NCBI GenBank assembly: GCA_963966185.1
Contig: CAWZYM010000006.1
Span: 135,001 to 199,000, forward strand
Reading direction: 5' to 3'
DNA length: 64,000 bases
Origin: Rhabditoides inermis
Taxonomy: Eukaryota > Nematoda > Chromadorea > Rhabditida > Rhabditidae
Notes under the pieces: model-generated
The model's input: the letters and a program-made list of their open reading frames with translations, nothing else
The model's database searches: none
Told to the model about the DNA's origin: nothing
In this document: positions 12,856 through 39,791 of the stretch, one piece after another
How the letters are laid out: the number at the start of each line of letters is the position of its first letter
Position numbering within the stretch: position 1 is the stretch's first letter
Made by a program: the position numbers and the translations under genes

Positions 12856-15800
12856 CTAGTCCGAGACCGAGTTGGTCCTCTTGGGGGGCTGGAGGGCCGA
12901 TTCGGGCCTGCTGTGCGGAGCGGCACGCCTCTTGCCCTTGCGGGGTCCCGTACTCGCATCACTGTCCGAATCAGCCTGCAACAAAACACACTTGGTCAGC
13001 GTCCCCATTATGCTCCTTCATCATCATCACCCCTCTTCTCCTCCTCCTCCTCCTCACAAGTCTCGGCCTTGACATGTCATTATCTGCTCCACTGCTCCCT
13101 TCCCCTTCTCCACCATCCCATACACCCCCAGACCCCCACCCACCTTGCTCCTCCTCTCCTCGTCATCAGTCTCCGGCTCCGCCTTGTCGTTCTCCATCTT
13201 CTCTCCCTGCTCCTCCTCCACCTCATCTCCCTCCTCCACCTGCTCCATCTCCTCTCCTTGCTCCACCTCCATTCCCTGCTCCACCTCCACTCCCTGCTCC
13301 TTCTCCTTTCCCTGCTCCTTCTTAGCCTTCTGGTACTCGCTGTGCTGCAGTTGTCCGTCGTTGTCGACCAACTGCTTGAAGAAACTAAAATCACATATTA
13401 GAGAATTAGAGTCACACTCTCCTTATGCTTTGAGTTACGTTTGACGTAAACGTCCTAATGCCCTAATAAAAGCGAAAGCCGAAACGTTTGACTGTTAGTT
13501 TCGCTTTGCGAAGAGCGAAATACGTTTAAAACATTAAAACAGCATGTTCTCGAAGTATGAAACACATGGTACATGCCCAATAAATAATACGAATCAACTA
13601 ATCAAAAAAAGTAAAACCTGTTGTAGCACTTCCTGTCCTGCGGCATGAACAGACAGAACACAAGGAGCTGGATCTGAAACAGCACATCTCATCTCTCTAT
13701 CTCTCTTTCTCTCTCTCGCTCTGTCTCTCTCTCTCTCTATCTCGCTCTCCCTCCCTCCCTCCCTCTCTCTCTCTCCCCGCCCCCTCCCTCCCTCCTCCAC
13801 ACGGTGCTTGGTCAGCAGACTCCCCCCCCCTCCACCTTGGAATCCGTGTCCTCCTCAAGCGTCTTCCACGCCCACTCGCAGACGAGTCGCGCGGCGGCCG
13901 CATTGTCGTATCCATAGATGCCGGTGCTCACACAGCACATCGCCACACTGCGGCACTCGTTCTTCAGAGCCACTCGCAGCGTCGTCTCGTAGCACGACAG
14001 CAGTGCCTTCCTCTCGCCCTGGCTCGGCCGGCTGCTGTAGCACATCGGACCCACAGTGTGCGCGATCCCTCAAGTAGCGGTCAGTCTTTTTGCGAAACCC
14101 TGGCAACGCCTTCGAGTTACTTCTGATATGTGTTTGAAGAGACTGACCGCGCCTTCAACACACACTTTCGTTCCAACAACATTTTAGTTTTAACACTGTG
14201 CTGTATATATCTGCATAACATTAATAGGTAAAGGTAGCCCGGTCGTAGCACATCGGACCCACAGTGTGCGCGATCCCTCAACAAACTAACTTATTCACTC
14301 CAACTACACTCGTTGCACCACTGTGCAATACATCTCTGCATAACATCTATCGCTGCATAACATTTACAATAATAGGTAAAGGTATCCCCCCGATTCAAGA
14401 GATTACTCTGCGGAGGGGTCGCAGGTCGCAGTAAGACTATGGCACTACACCATAGCCCAACGATTTTCCAACGACAGCTCTCGCCTGTTTTGCAATAATG
14501 CGCACGTGGGTGGCGAAACTGCTACCAATCTATCACCTTATCAGTACGATCAAGCGCCCGGTAGGAGAAGCGAACATCGCTAACCACTACACTACGAAGC
14601 GCTCATTTACAATTACAATAATGAACTCAGAAATGCAATAACAAAGTCGGTATAATCCAAGACTCTTGTTTTCGGTTGAAAACAACTACGGATATATTCT
14701 TATAACAGCTCTATGAGTAGTGAGATAAACGCAATACCAACAATAAAAAGTGACACATGGGCCTTTCGTTCCAATTGATCTATTCTAGTAACACAATGAT
14801 CTACCATATTGATCTCATTCATTTTTATGTGAAGCTGCCCCTTGAACTTCATCGATTGAATCGACATGACTCACTCTTGACGTGGGTGATGCCGCACGAA
14901 GGGGTGATGACAGTCTTGCCGGTGGGGCATCCGTTGTACTTGCGACACTCCTTCTGAAGGGCCGCATGCCCCGCCGCGCGGTGGATCGCCCCGTCCACCC
15001 CACCTCCTGAAAGATGAACGTGCGGTCAGTCTCGTCAAACACATATCACAAGTAATTCGAAGGCGTTTGAAGGCTATCCGCAAGGTGTCGTCATATGTCC
15101 GTTTGCCACTATCCTGTTCGCTATGTTCACATCTATGTCAGCCATTCCGATATGATAATGCTACAGGTACGCAGACGCACCTCCGCCCAGCCTGTTGTTG
15201 GCGGCGTTCTGTATGCAGTCGATGCGCAGCTTGGTGATGTCGCCGCCCTCCCACAGCGCGATGCGGCCAGTGATCTCCACCGGGCCTAAACAGGTAAAGG
15301 TAACGGTATTCCCCCCCCCCCGATTCAAGAGATTCTTTCTGCGGAGGGGGTCGAAGGACGGGGCCTAAATCAAATCAAATTATCAAATCAAATCATTTAT
15401 TCAAAATCGTCGTGAATATGGTACTTACAATTACAATGGCTTACGGCGGTGATCTCTCTGCGGGCCTAAGGTCGACACGTCTAGTCAGTGTTATATATAA
15501 TACTGTATACTGTAGTGTTATATCCGTCGGATAATGAAGATAAATATTTACAACACTCGTGGTCGCTGGCTTTAGCATATCACATCACAGCATCGAATAT
15601 TATACATCCGACCGTATGCAAACCCAGTCGTACCCATCCAACCTTTTCGCACAAACACCCAAAATGGTCCGCTTCTATTCACTCACCTCCGATAACGTCG
15701 TGGAGAGTGGGCAGATGGATGGCGCGGGTGATGCCACGCTTCTTGTCAATCTTGTCATTATACGCGTCCTGGTCAAACTGAATAGCATATATGAGTGTAT

Positions 15801-17146
15801 CGTGTACACAGTGCCTCCTCCACCCACTCACCTCCTCGTCTTCCTTCTCCTCATCGCTGTACTTCTCCTCGTCCCTCTCCAGCCTCTTCTCCGCCTTGTC
15901 CACATTCTGGTGCTTCTTCTGCTTCTCCTCCTCTCGGGCAGCCACGTCCTTATCGAAGCACGTATTCATCATGCCTCCGCGAGCCACCTCCACCCAGTCA
16001 TCCTCCTTCCCCTGCTCCACCTCCATCTGATCCTCCTCCTTCCTCTGCTCCATTGCCTTCACCTCCTGCTCCTTCCTCTGCTCCACCGCCTTCGCCACCT
16101 GCTCCTTCTCCTTCCTCTGCTCCACCGCCTCCTCTTTCTGCAGCTTCATAGGCGAGTCCATGCTGGCGTCGAGGTACTACAAACATCGCGGGGTATCTTT
16201 GAACGCACATTTCTGAAGGAAGTTGCTCCATCGCTCACCTCGTCTTCTCCGTCCGAATCGGTGACGACGAGCTTGACGCTGTCGGCGTTCAGTCCGACGG
16301 GGGAGAGGGGCGGGGTCGAGGGCGCGGGCGACTGATCCTTGTCCGCCACGGCCAAACACACGTGCGCCAGCACACTCTGAATATGTACAATTTGTGCATG
16401 CTCGGAAATTGCCTTCCCCCGTTGATAAAGTGTTATCTTTTAGCTCGCTTCGAAAACTTCATTTTATAATGACTTCTTCATGTCATAATGACTTCAAGAC
16501 CGAGCAGTGTGTTTTGAAGACGTTTCAAGGGTCTGTTCGGATGAGACTCACGACACCGTTAAAACATTAATATTCATATACACGGAGCATATCATTTACA
16601 CCAGAAACAGAAAGGTCTCACCTCCTTGGGATGAGTGTTGTTCGAGGACACTGAGACGTTCAGCTTATCCTCCTTTTCTCCCGCGGCAATGTTATTCTGA
16701 GGATACTTGTTGGGAGATGCCTGCAACAATACACTTCGCATCGCACCGCAATAATAATTCAATAATACCTGATCGAGAGAACGGGTCGCTGTGAAAACAG
16801 CGGCAGGCGCCTAAACATTTGCACGTGAACATCACATTTATAAGTATCAGTAATATAAACATTGAGTACATATCAAATAGGTGAACCAGTGTCCCAAGCA
16901 AACCAAAAGTGCCCGCCCCACACCCACCCAGCACATATATTAGAGCGTTATCTCTTATCTAGTCGCACACTGTTACACTCTCAGAAGTGATGTGCCCGTC
17001 CCGTGTTACGGTGTATTCAGCTAGCTGACCTCCTCGAGATATTCGTCCTCATCGCTCTGCTGCTCCACGTAACGCTGCACCGGCTTCTTGTTCACCTCGT
17101 AGGCCTTCTTGCCGCCCGGCAAAAACTTCTTGAACCACTCGAACAT
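12856..17146 (-). CDS. macro-domain protein, MACROD1/2-like ADP-ribosyl hydrolase
   Basis: Exons: 17146-17030, 16810-16769, 16720-16622, 16376-16239, 16176-15832, 15777-15687, 15285-15181, 15006-14875, 14068-13836, 13673-13618, 13384-13144 and 12975-12856 (1719 nt, 572 aa). The macro domain starts near residue 280 and shows the MacroD hallmarks: [17 protein letters not shown], the glycine-rich [16 protein letters not shown] loop, TGKTVIT, IAHTVGP and [12 protein letters not shown]. MacroD enzymes remove mono-ADP-ribose from proteins and hydrolyse O-acetyl-ADP-ribose. Unlike human MACROD proteins it carries about 275 residues before the domain, with Glu/Gln/Lys-rich repeats (exon 5), and an EQ-rich tail with a basic KGKRR stretch. 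The start ATG follows a TGACAG acceptor by 10 nt. Some of the Glu/Gln blocks may vary in length between individuals. Confidence 0.85.
14071..14158. mobile_element. short inverted-repeat element (GCGGTCAGTCTCTTC family) at the exon 9 acceptor of the macro-domain gene
   Basis: The left end is AAGTAGCGGTCAGTC and the right end GAAGAGACTGACCGC, giving an inverted repeat around about 55 bp of non-coding sequence. Its left terminus overlaps the last intron bases (sense GACCGCTACTTGAG) before exon 9. Other copies lie near 19947, 24508, 27991, 30663, 31427, 32721 and 33091. Confidence 0.65.
14245..14281 (-). pseudogene. duplicated 5' edge of macro-domain exon 9
   Basis: These 37 bp are identical to 14037-14073, which carry the last 5 bases of intron 8 and the first 32 of exon 9. 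The copy lies 208 bp upstream in the same intron, is followed by unrelated repeat sequence, and cannot encode the rest of the exon. Confidence 0.9.
14372..14606 (-). mobile_element. candidate tRNA-derived SINE
   Basis: Read on the minus strand, this segment begins GAGCGCTTCG followed by TAGTGTAGTGGTTAGCGA, which fits a Pol III A box, then a degenerate B-box-like GCGCTTGATCG. It continues into a non-tRNA body ending near GGTAAAGGTATCCCC read on the plus strand. A partial copy of the same 3' part (GGTAAAGGTAACGG then GATTCAAGAGATT) sits at 15291-15360, and a weaker match near 40074. No complete tRNA cloverleaf can be folded, which argues for a SINE rather than a tRNA gene. Confidence 0.45.
14640..14757 (+). 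mobile_element. 5'-truncated copy of the non-LTR retrotransposon (3' tail only)
   Basis: This stretch matches 63395-63510, the 3' end of the retrotransposon at 60.9-63.5 kb. Both share TATAATCCAAG, TTTTCGG, CTCTATGAGTAGTGAGATAA and an end in CAATACCAACAATAAA. It lies in intron 8 of the macro-domain gene. A 3'-only copy is what target-primed reverse transcription usually leaves. Confidence 0.75.
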
Positions 17147-17971
17147 GGTAGTGTCCCTGTCAGCAAAACGTTGGTGAAGCAGTGATGTGAAATGTGAATA
17201 ACATGCAGGTGAGAGGTGTGAATGCACAGAAATATAGAACGCCAGTGTGAACAGTTTGGTGGAAACGCGAAGCGAGAGCATCTACAAACAAATAGCAATG
17301 ACGAAACGATAGACGATTGAGAAACTTCTTATAGGAAGGACTCAAATAGCGCAACGCGAAACAGATCTACGAACATTATTTCTTTCCGAAATAAATGTCT
17401 ATCACTCAAACGGTGACACGGTTGTTATTGATTACTAACGCTACTTTTACTAGGATAGTATGAGAGAGTCTGTGAAACTATACGCATATCAGTTGTTACA
17501 AACAAGAAAGTTTAAAAAAAAGTATCGAAAAGATGAAGAAAAAATACAAAAAAATGAGTCGGCGCCGGAAATTGTGACTTATGACGTATAGTTGTGCACT
17601 CACAACAAAACACTACTTGTCAAAATGTCGATTTATCGATTGATAAATCGCAATTATATTTCCTTCAACAATCGTATCATTCAATTCAAACACAAACAAT
17701 CATATTAAAAGAATGTATCTCTCGCATCCTACAGTATACAACGACGACATAGTAGTGAAAGGTAGCCACGGACAGTCGGGATAATAATCAACTCTTTTTC
17801 ACAATATATAAAACTCTGGGCTCTACTTTATACAGTGGGTAATATAAGGTTAGCTGGAATCGCGCGCAACGCGGACTCGGATCGATCGGCGATCGATGCT
17901 GGAATGATCGAATGGGGGTGCATCACAATTGGCGTGGACTGGAAGCAGGAAAAGGGAAGGGATAGGGGCGT
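17147..17971. other. intergenic AT-rich stretch between macro-domain gene and V-ATPase d
   Basis: No coding exon is recognisable. It should hold the 3' untranslated region of the V-ATPase gene and the 5' region of the macro-domain gene, including its proximal 3' splice site (TGACAG at 17157-17162 in reverse). An inverted ATTTATCGATTGATAAATCG lies at 17631-17650. Confidence 0.5.
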
Positions 17972-20654
17972 CTACAGAATGGGGATGTAGTTGTCAATCT
18001 TGGAGCGGTGCCTCTGGCTGATGCACTCGGCGATCCAGATGATGTTGCGCATCTCCTGCTCCTTCAGCCGGATGAAGGCGTAGAAGACGCCAAAGTGGAA
18101 CTGGTGCAGGTACGAGTGCACGTTCAACTTCACCTGAAAAAACAAACACACTCACTCCCTGTTCATGTATCCGAGCAGTGATTGATACAGATAACCTCAA
18201 CTTTATGAGTCTCCATACACCTCCATACTTTTTTCTCTAGTAAGATGAGGCATCGGTGGTTCAACAGAGTTCTACACATCAATAATGGTACTCTAATGGT
18301 CTATGGAACGTGAACTTGAAGATGAAGACTATCCCTACCACCACGCCCTCCCTCGCCACGCACCTCGTGCTCGAAGAACTTGTCCTCGAGCGTCTTCTCG
18401 CCGGCGGCGTTGCCAGAGTTGTCGAAGAGCTGCTTGTAGTCAGCGTAGTACTCGCACACCGCCTTCACCTGGTCGTAGTCGTCGGCGCGCGCCAGACCCG
18501 CCAGGCCTGAATCAGCAGTGGAATGGGACAAGGCATGATAGTAGTGCTAGGAAGGGTCCCTTAGCTAGTATTGCTAGGAAGGGCCCCTTTCTCAGACCAG
18601 CCAGGCCTGAATCACCGCAAATACGATGGGACAAACGAGGTTGTAAAGTAGCGACTAGAAGTTAAAGAGGACCAATCTCCAATCCTGAATCACGGCGGAA
18701 TGGAACTAGGCATAATTAGTCTCTAGATGTAGAGATTAACTGCTGGGAAGGGTCCCCTAATCTGTCCTCTCTAGAGGTAGTATAATGGATACACGAAAGC
18801 AATAAAAAGTTAGAAAAAGGTTCCCTAATCGATTGCATGAGGTTGCACATGTAACATCCGACCCACCCTCGGGGTAGAGCTTTCCGCAGCGCGGGTAGAG
18901 CTTCTCGCGGTCGTCCTTGCTGAGCTCCGTGTCGAACGAGTTGATGGTGATGATGATGGAGCGGCGGTCAGCCTCGAACGCGAGGATCTCGCACATCACC
19001 TGAAAGCTCCGTTCCATTTTCCAATTCCTCATGACAATCGGCACCCCTTACGTTAGATAGTCTTATATTTCGACGAATAGGTGGGTTTTTCGACTGCGAG
19101 AGTGGGTTGCGTTTTCGAGCAATTTCCATTATCAGAGTTCTGTTTTGAAGATTTCCATCACACAACTTCAGCGCTCACCTCGGCGGTCTTTCCTCCGAGT
19201 CCGCTGCAGAACTTGTAGAAGTCCTCGATGTAGGCCTTGTAGAGCGTGTTGCGGATCAGCTCCACGTTCATCTCGTCCAGGTCCTGCTCGTTGATGCAGT
19301 CCACGAAGTACGGCGCTGCAAATATGAGGTGAGAGAGGGAGAGAGGGAGAGGGGGAAAGAGAGAGAGAGGAGAGAGGAGAGAAAAGGGAGAGATGGAGAG
19401 GGAGAGAGTGAGTGAGTGAGTGAGAGAGTGAGAGAGAGGTGGGAGTACCGAGGGGAGTATCGACGAGGACCGCGTTGTAGAGCTCGGCGGGCGTCGAGGC
19501 GATGTGGATAGCCTCCATCTGCTCGAAAGAGCCGAGCGGATGGCACTGCAATACACAAAATGGTAAAATATACATTTCTAATCCATTAAGTCATATGCAC
19601 TTGTTGTATAGCCAGGATATAGCGATTCTGGATGAATGTTTGATTGATTCAGTACACATTTTAATCAACCATCAAACTTCTACTCTTCTACAGAGAACAG
19701 CCATTGATTCACCACCATCCATTGATTCAAAGGAGAAATCAGATTGAGAGAGAGGGGGGGGGAGAGAGGGAGAGAGAGGAGAAGCTACCGACCTTGGAGA
19801 TGAGCTCGGCGATAGGCCTCTGGTGGAGGGTTCCGGTGATGAGCAGAATAATGTTGTCAATCATGTACGAGTACCTACAACACAATCAATCAACATTAAG
19901 CTTCACTCCTCATTTGAGCGCCACGACGACGTCAACTTGATAGAGGTGTGGTCAGTCTCTTCGCAACAGCCCCTTTCGAAACGTTTCAAAGTCGGTGTCG
20001 AAGGGCGTTTCGAAGAGACTGACCGCTACTTGAAATAAACGTACGTAATGTAGTCGAGGAATGTGGAGAGGGGCTCGAGGGCGTTGTTTCGCAAATGGTG
20101 GAACTCGGTCACCAGCTTCTCCTTCAGACGCTCGTCAATCACTCCCACCTGAAACAAATGCATCAAAACACAAACTACGCGCGCTACTCTTTGATGTTTG
20201 AGTTATGATCACATAATGCGATATCGGATAAATGTTGACTTGAAATGTTGAATTGACACAAACTACGATTAACTCACGGTGATCGCTCCCGGCTCGTTGG
20301 CGAGGAAATTTCCATAGTCGGTCGACTGGATGTGCAGCTTCAGATCTGAACCACGCAATCAATGAATGAAGATATCGAAGCATAATCATAAAACATTTAT
20401 ATTTTTAAATGAAATAAAGAAGACCCACCCTCGAGGGTCTCGCACTGAACCAGGTTGGCATAGTCCGACTGGGTAAGGATTCCTCCCTGAAACGCGACAC
20501 ACATAATATACGCATACATAAGTTAACTATTCATACAAATGTCATACAAATGTACTAGATAACAGAACAGAAAAGTGCAATGTTGACTCACCTTGAATCC
20601 ACGGATGAGCGCCTCCAGGTATCCGTGGTCGATGTTGAAGAAGAATTCACCCAT
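17972..20654 (-). CDS. vha-16: V-type proton ATPase subunit d
   Basis: Subunit d links the rotating c-ring of the membrane Vo sector to the central stalk of V-ATPase, which acidifies organelles. Ten exons: 20654-20592, 20486-20429, 20345-20278, 20148-20045, 19874-19793, 19545-19449, 19315-19179, 18999-18867, 18506-18364 and 18133-17972 (1047 nt, 348 aa, the usual family length). The product is highly conserved throughout: [20 protein letters not shown] near the start, [20 protein letters not shown] in the middle and a carboxy end in [16 protein letters not shown]. Introns carry simple repeats and one inverted-repeat element (19947-20037) that ends 7 nt beyond the exon 4 donor. It is divergent from the focal adhesion kinase gene, with start codons 781 bp apart. 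From memory the C. elegans orthologues (C30F8.2 and C30F8.4) are close neighbours too. Confidence 0.97.
19947..20037. mobile_element. short inverted-repeat element, copy in V-ATPase d intron 4
   Basis: GTGGTCAGTCTCTTCG at the left is inverted as CGAAGAGACTGACCGC at the right, with CCCCTTTCGAAACG inside. The right end lies 7 nt from the exon 4 donor (GTACGT). Confidence 0.7.
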
Positions 20655-21434
20655 CGCGAGGTTTGATACCGGCTAAACAATCAATTTCGAATGTTACAAC
20701 TACAGTTTCAATTCGCGCTGCAAAGAATCGTGCGGCGAGAGAACAGAGATCAAATTGAGAGAGCGAGAGAGAACAAAACGCGATCAACCCACACCGCGTC
20801 AATCAATTGACAAGTGCAACTAAAAACCGAAATCCTGTACATGTAAAGTAAAGTAATCATCGGGGCTATCATGTTGAAACGAAAGATCATCGTATAATCA
20901 GATCACTTGCAGGTGATAAGAGCACAATCGATATTGATGACAGCGCGGTGCAGCAAAATAACTCTTCGATGATTTCGATAGTGATAGATTACAGTTCGCG
21001 CAATACTTTCAACTGAAAGCAAACGTAACCAGTAACAGTTTTGTTATCAGGGACGATCAAGAGAAACATTATCCACATCAGGCGCGAGCGCGGAGACAGT
21101 GGGGAGCGCGGCGCGACCGAAAACCAACAAAGCCACTCGACACTCACTCGCACACCTCACTCGGACCGAAAACCAGTGTCCAATCAATCAATATCCCTTA
21201 TCGATCGTGTTCCTTATCATCTCCCGTCCGCAAATCATCTGGTCGGCGGCAGACTCGGCCGCACATCGATCGTTCGTCTCACTGGCGAGAATCGCGGCGG
21301 GACCCGGCGCGGGTGCGAGCGCCGGCCTAGGCTCCGCCCCCGCCGGCGGGAAGCGAGAGAAAGAGTGAGAGAGAGTAGCGGTATACCTACCAGCGGTGCG
21401 GGCTGGATGGATCGTCTTCCGCTTGGGATTCGCC
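20655..21434. promoter_or_regulatory. shared divergent promoter region of V-ATPase d and focal adhesion kinase
   Basis: The two start codons point away from each other across 780 bp without coding exons of known function. The FAK ATG lies in a CCATGG palindrome, so an ATG also occurs on the opposite strand at almost the same place. Confidence 0.5.

Positions 21435-21436
<2 letters not shown>
21391..21436 (-). promoter_or_regulatory. possible 5' exon of V-ATPase d carrying an upstream open reading frame
   Basis: On the minus strand an ATG at 21436 opens 15 codons (MANPKRKTIHPARTA) that run into a strong donor (GTAGGTATAC). Spliced to the acceptor just before V-ATPase exon 1 (GTTTAG at 20673), the frame reads AAGIKPRDG and stops 5 nt past the V-ATPase start codon, overlapping it. 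This would be an inhibitory-type upstream frame. Alternatively the acceptor only receives a spliced leader. Confidence 0.3.
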
Positions 21437-36166
<14,730 letters not shown>

Positions 36167-36482
36167 CCGTTTTGTAGGGAGGAAGGGCACATTCCGAGAT
36201 CGTTCTCTCTGTTTTCTTGTCGTGGCAGTCGAACGTTCTCTGTTAGCATTTCGCGTTTCTGCGTCCTTCCCTTGCTCCCGCTCTGTTCCCATCCCGCCCT
36301 CCCCCCTAGTTCGCTAGACTCGCCATCACTCCCCGGGTACTCGAGAAGTTCATCTATCTGTGCAAATGTTTGTTTATTCACAATTGTGGCTGTGAGCATG
36401 AAGCTATGTGACGAAGACGACCTTGTTCTGCTTTTTGAACACGCTCGGTTTGTGGACGGCCTCCTTGACCGGCTCGCTCACG

Positions 36483-39400
36483 TCACGCATCTTGCCCATC
36501 GTCACCGCATCGCCTGACAGGAATATTGGATACTTATACGGTATTGTATTGGGTTATAAAGTATATATATAGTTACACGTTATTCAGTTTATTTTTCGCT
36601 TGCAGCTTGCCCGCCGTCGCCGTCTGAGTGAGTTTGGTAACTTTTAAATGTTTGTTGTCAGGTTAAAGAAAGAGATCCCGTTTGATCTGAATTTGATCTG
36701 AAATCTCGAAAGAACCGTCGCGGGATCGCCTGAGGGTGGTAGATAGGTATACGGTATATAGTTATACAGTTATATGGTTATATAGTTTTTGCCCTCAAAA
36801 CACCCATTGCCCTCAAAACGTTTTTGGAACGGCCGCGCGCTTCAAAAGGCGAAACTGATTATGTGTCAAAAAGCCGCGTTATGGGTTATGATTATGATTC
36901 TTGAGGCGAGAGCTGCTTGAGACCGTTGTGACATCTTTCTAGTGGTTGGTGGTAGCATATGTTCAGACTGGTAACATCTGATAGACTCACGTTTGACGGT
37001 AGTGACTGTCGTTACCATTCCTGTCCTCCCTTCCGAGCTGCATTTCTTTCTAAAATGGTGAGCATTGAATTTGTTTTTTGTTTTGTTTTTTGGATCAATC
37101 GTTTGTGTTTTAATAGATACTAGTCTAATTACATTGTCTGAGGCCGTATTGTTTACGTGATCAATGTCAATGAGTCAATGTGCACAATTAGGGGAGGTAA
37201 AGGTAGACATTCACGCTTTCCCGCTTTCCCGCCTGGACTTTTTCAAGAAAACAAAATAATTTTCAGAAAACAAAACAAGAAAAAGCAAACAACATTTTTT
37301 CACAGTACGCACCTATGTATGATGAAATACACCAAGGGATGAACGCCGGCGTTGAATATCCACATGATATTGAGGCAAGTGTAGGTGGCGAGAGTGGGTG
37401 GCAGGAGAGCGCTCTGCAAAGGGAGGGAGAGTGAGAGCCAGGGTGGATTCTCACCCCTCAGAATAGCTATTCTGACCCCTCAGAGTGCATTTCTACTCCC
37501 TAAAAAGCGCCAAAAGAATGAGGGAAAGGATTCAAAATGTGATTTCACCCCCGAGCTGTGATAGAAATACTTTCTGAGGAGTCGGAACGGTTTGAGGGAT
37601 GAGAGCCCATTTTGAGCCCTATTCTTTGGGTCATTCTAGGGGGGAAAAATGCATTCTGCGGGGTCGGACCGGTCTGAGGGGAATTCGCGCTGGCTACTCA
37701 CATTATGCCAGAAGAAGTTGAGCGCGGTGCAGTAGGCGGTGATGACGAACGCTTGTATGAGTATGCGCATCTCGGCCTTGTAGTTGGACGTCGATTGGAA
37801 ACGCGTTCTCTGCAGAGCTTAGCTGTGTGTAAAAAAATATCAAAATCAAATGTTTATTCGGAATCTTCCATTCTGCGCGAAAAAAAACTTGACAACATCA
37901 AAGGTTCTTAGGAGTGATTTCTGTCAGTAATCATGTAATCATGTTTGCGTTTCCGAAAAAAAGCTGTTGTACGAGGAAGTAACAAGGAAGTGAACGTAAA
38001 GGGAGAAATGGTTGTAATTTTGTTATCGGCGTGAATCAATTCGATTCACAAGAAGTGTTGAATGAGACATGGAACGCATTAAAGGAACGGAGGCGACTTC
38101 CCGCCATCAGTTGCAACAAAACTTTCAAATTCGCCGCGCAGTTGTAAGCCCCGCCCACTCGCCATATACCGCTTTCGCCACAATTGCAAAATTCACCAAC
38201 CATTCGCCGCAATAGTATGACGACGAGTATGTAGAGCACTCCCGATATCAAAATACCACCCACTAAACATGGCGTGTGAAAATGAAAATGTCACATTTCT
38301 GGAAATCACCTTCGACAATCATTTCCGTTCTCTGAACGTATTTGGAAAACGAGAACTCGTGGTCGTAGTCCCACGAATACCTGTAAAACAACGTCAAAAC
38401 TAGGAACGAAAAACTTCCTCATTGCTTCGGAACAATGTGTAAAGTAAACATCACAGATCAAAGACTCTACGGCAAGATTCTATAGTGGGCTCGCTATGAA
38501 CGCCGAGAAAAATATGCTCTGCATTTTCTATATACTCAGATAACTGTCCACGATCCGCGATGTTTTCACCGAAACAAAATCCTGAGATAACGAAGTTAGT
38601 GCGATCCTATTATTATTATCGGACTCAATTAATATGGAGTTCCGTGCCAGTTAAGGTAGACTGGTAGGTAGGCAGTAGACTCACCATTATGGTGGTAGAC
38701 GATAGATCACACACTTTACATATCAAAGACTCTGCGAAACGGTGCGAAACCATAGGACTCTATACTATATAATACGTATCTTGCACTTCTTATAACATTC
38801 TGCCTACGTCTAGTTCTCTGGATTTTTGGGCAACACTATAGCTCCCATTTCAGATTAGATAGGGGGTGGTGGACTCACCACTGTGGGTGGTAGACGATAG
38901 AGGCGTAAGGTGAAGAGAGAGAGGCGGCGAACAGAAACCAACACACCACACTCAAGCCGAACCAGTACTGAAAACAGTGGATGCATCAAGATCGTGTGAA
39001 ATGTGGTGTACTCTCCATTATTCACATGTGCGGATATGTCGATATGCGACTGTACGAAAAAAAATGTTTTCAAAGTGTTTCTCAAAGATGGACCAAGTGG
39101 TCAGACACTCAGAAATACGCCTTCGCCTCCGAACAGAAGTAAAGAAAAAGAAGTAAATGCCTCAAGATCGTGGGGCTTGTGATGTACTCTATCATTCACA
39201 CGTGCATCATTGCTCATCATGATGTCTCGCACTGTTTCTCTCATATGTACACGGTAATACACTTATTGTCGTTTTGTGCATCTTTGTGATAAAGGTAGAA
39301 TGGTAGGTGAGACACTCACAAACACCCGCTCCCCGCCGAACAGCCGTCGCTCCGTGGCCGGCGAGAGCATCATGATGAAGCGGTTGAAGGACAGGATGAT

Positions 39401-39742
39401 CGTGGTGGCCGCGAAGCCGACGTAGGCCGGGGTGGCCAGCACTCCGAGAGCCTGAATGGGGGTAATGAGTGAGAGGGAGAGAAGAGAGAAGAAGGGGAGA
39501 GAGAGAGAGACAGAGAGAGAGAGAGAGGGAGGGAGGGAGGGGGAGAGAGAGGGAGAGAGAGAGAGAGAGAGGAACCTTAGCCAGTAGCGGATGCCACACC
39601 GACTGGCAGAGTGTGAACACTCCGGTGAGAGCGTGCGGCACGCATTGAATAACTTCGAATATCCCCAGTAGAAACATGAGACGGTAGGACGCCATGCGAC
39701 GCATCTCGCGGTCGCCGGCGATTTGCTGAATAGCGAGAAGCG

Positions 39743-39791
<49 letters not shown>

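Noticed and set aside
14575..14606. A tRNA gene on the minus strand
   Set aside because: Only the D-arm/A-box part looks tRNA-like; anticodon and T arms cannot be folded, so a tRNA-derived SINE is more likely.
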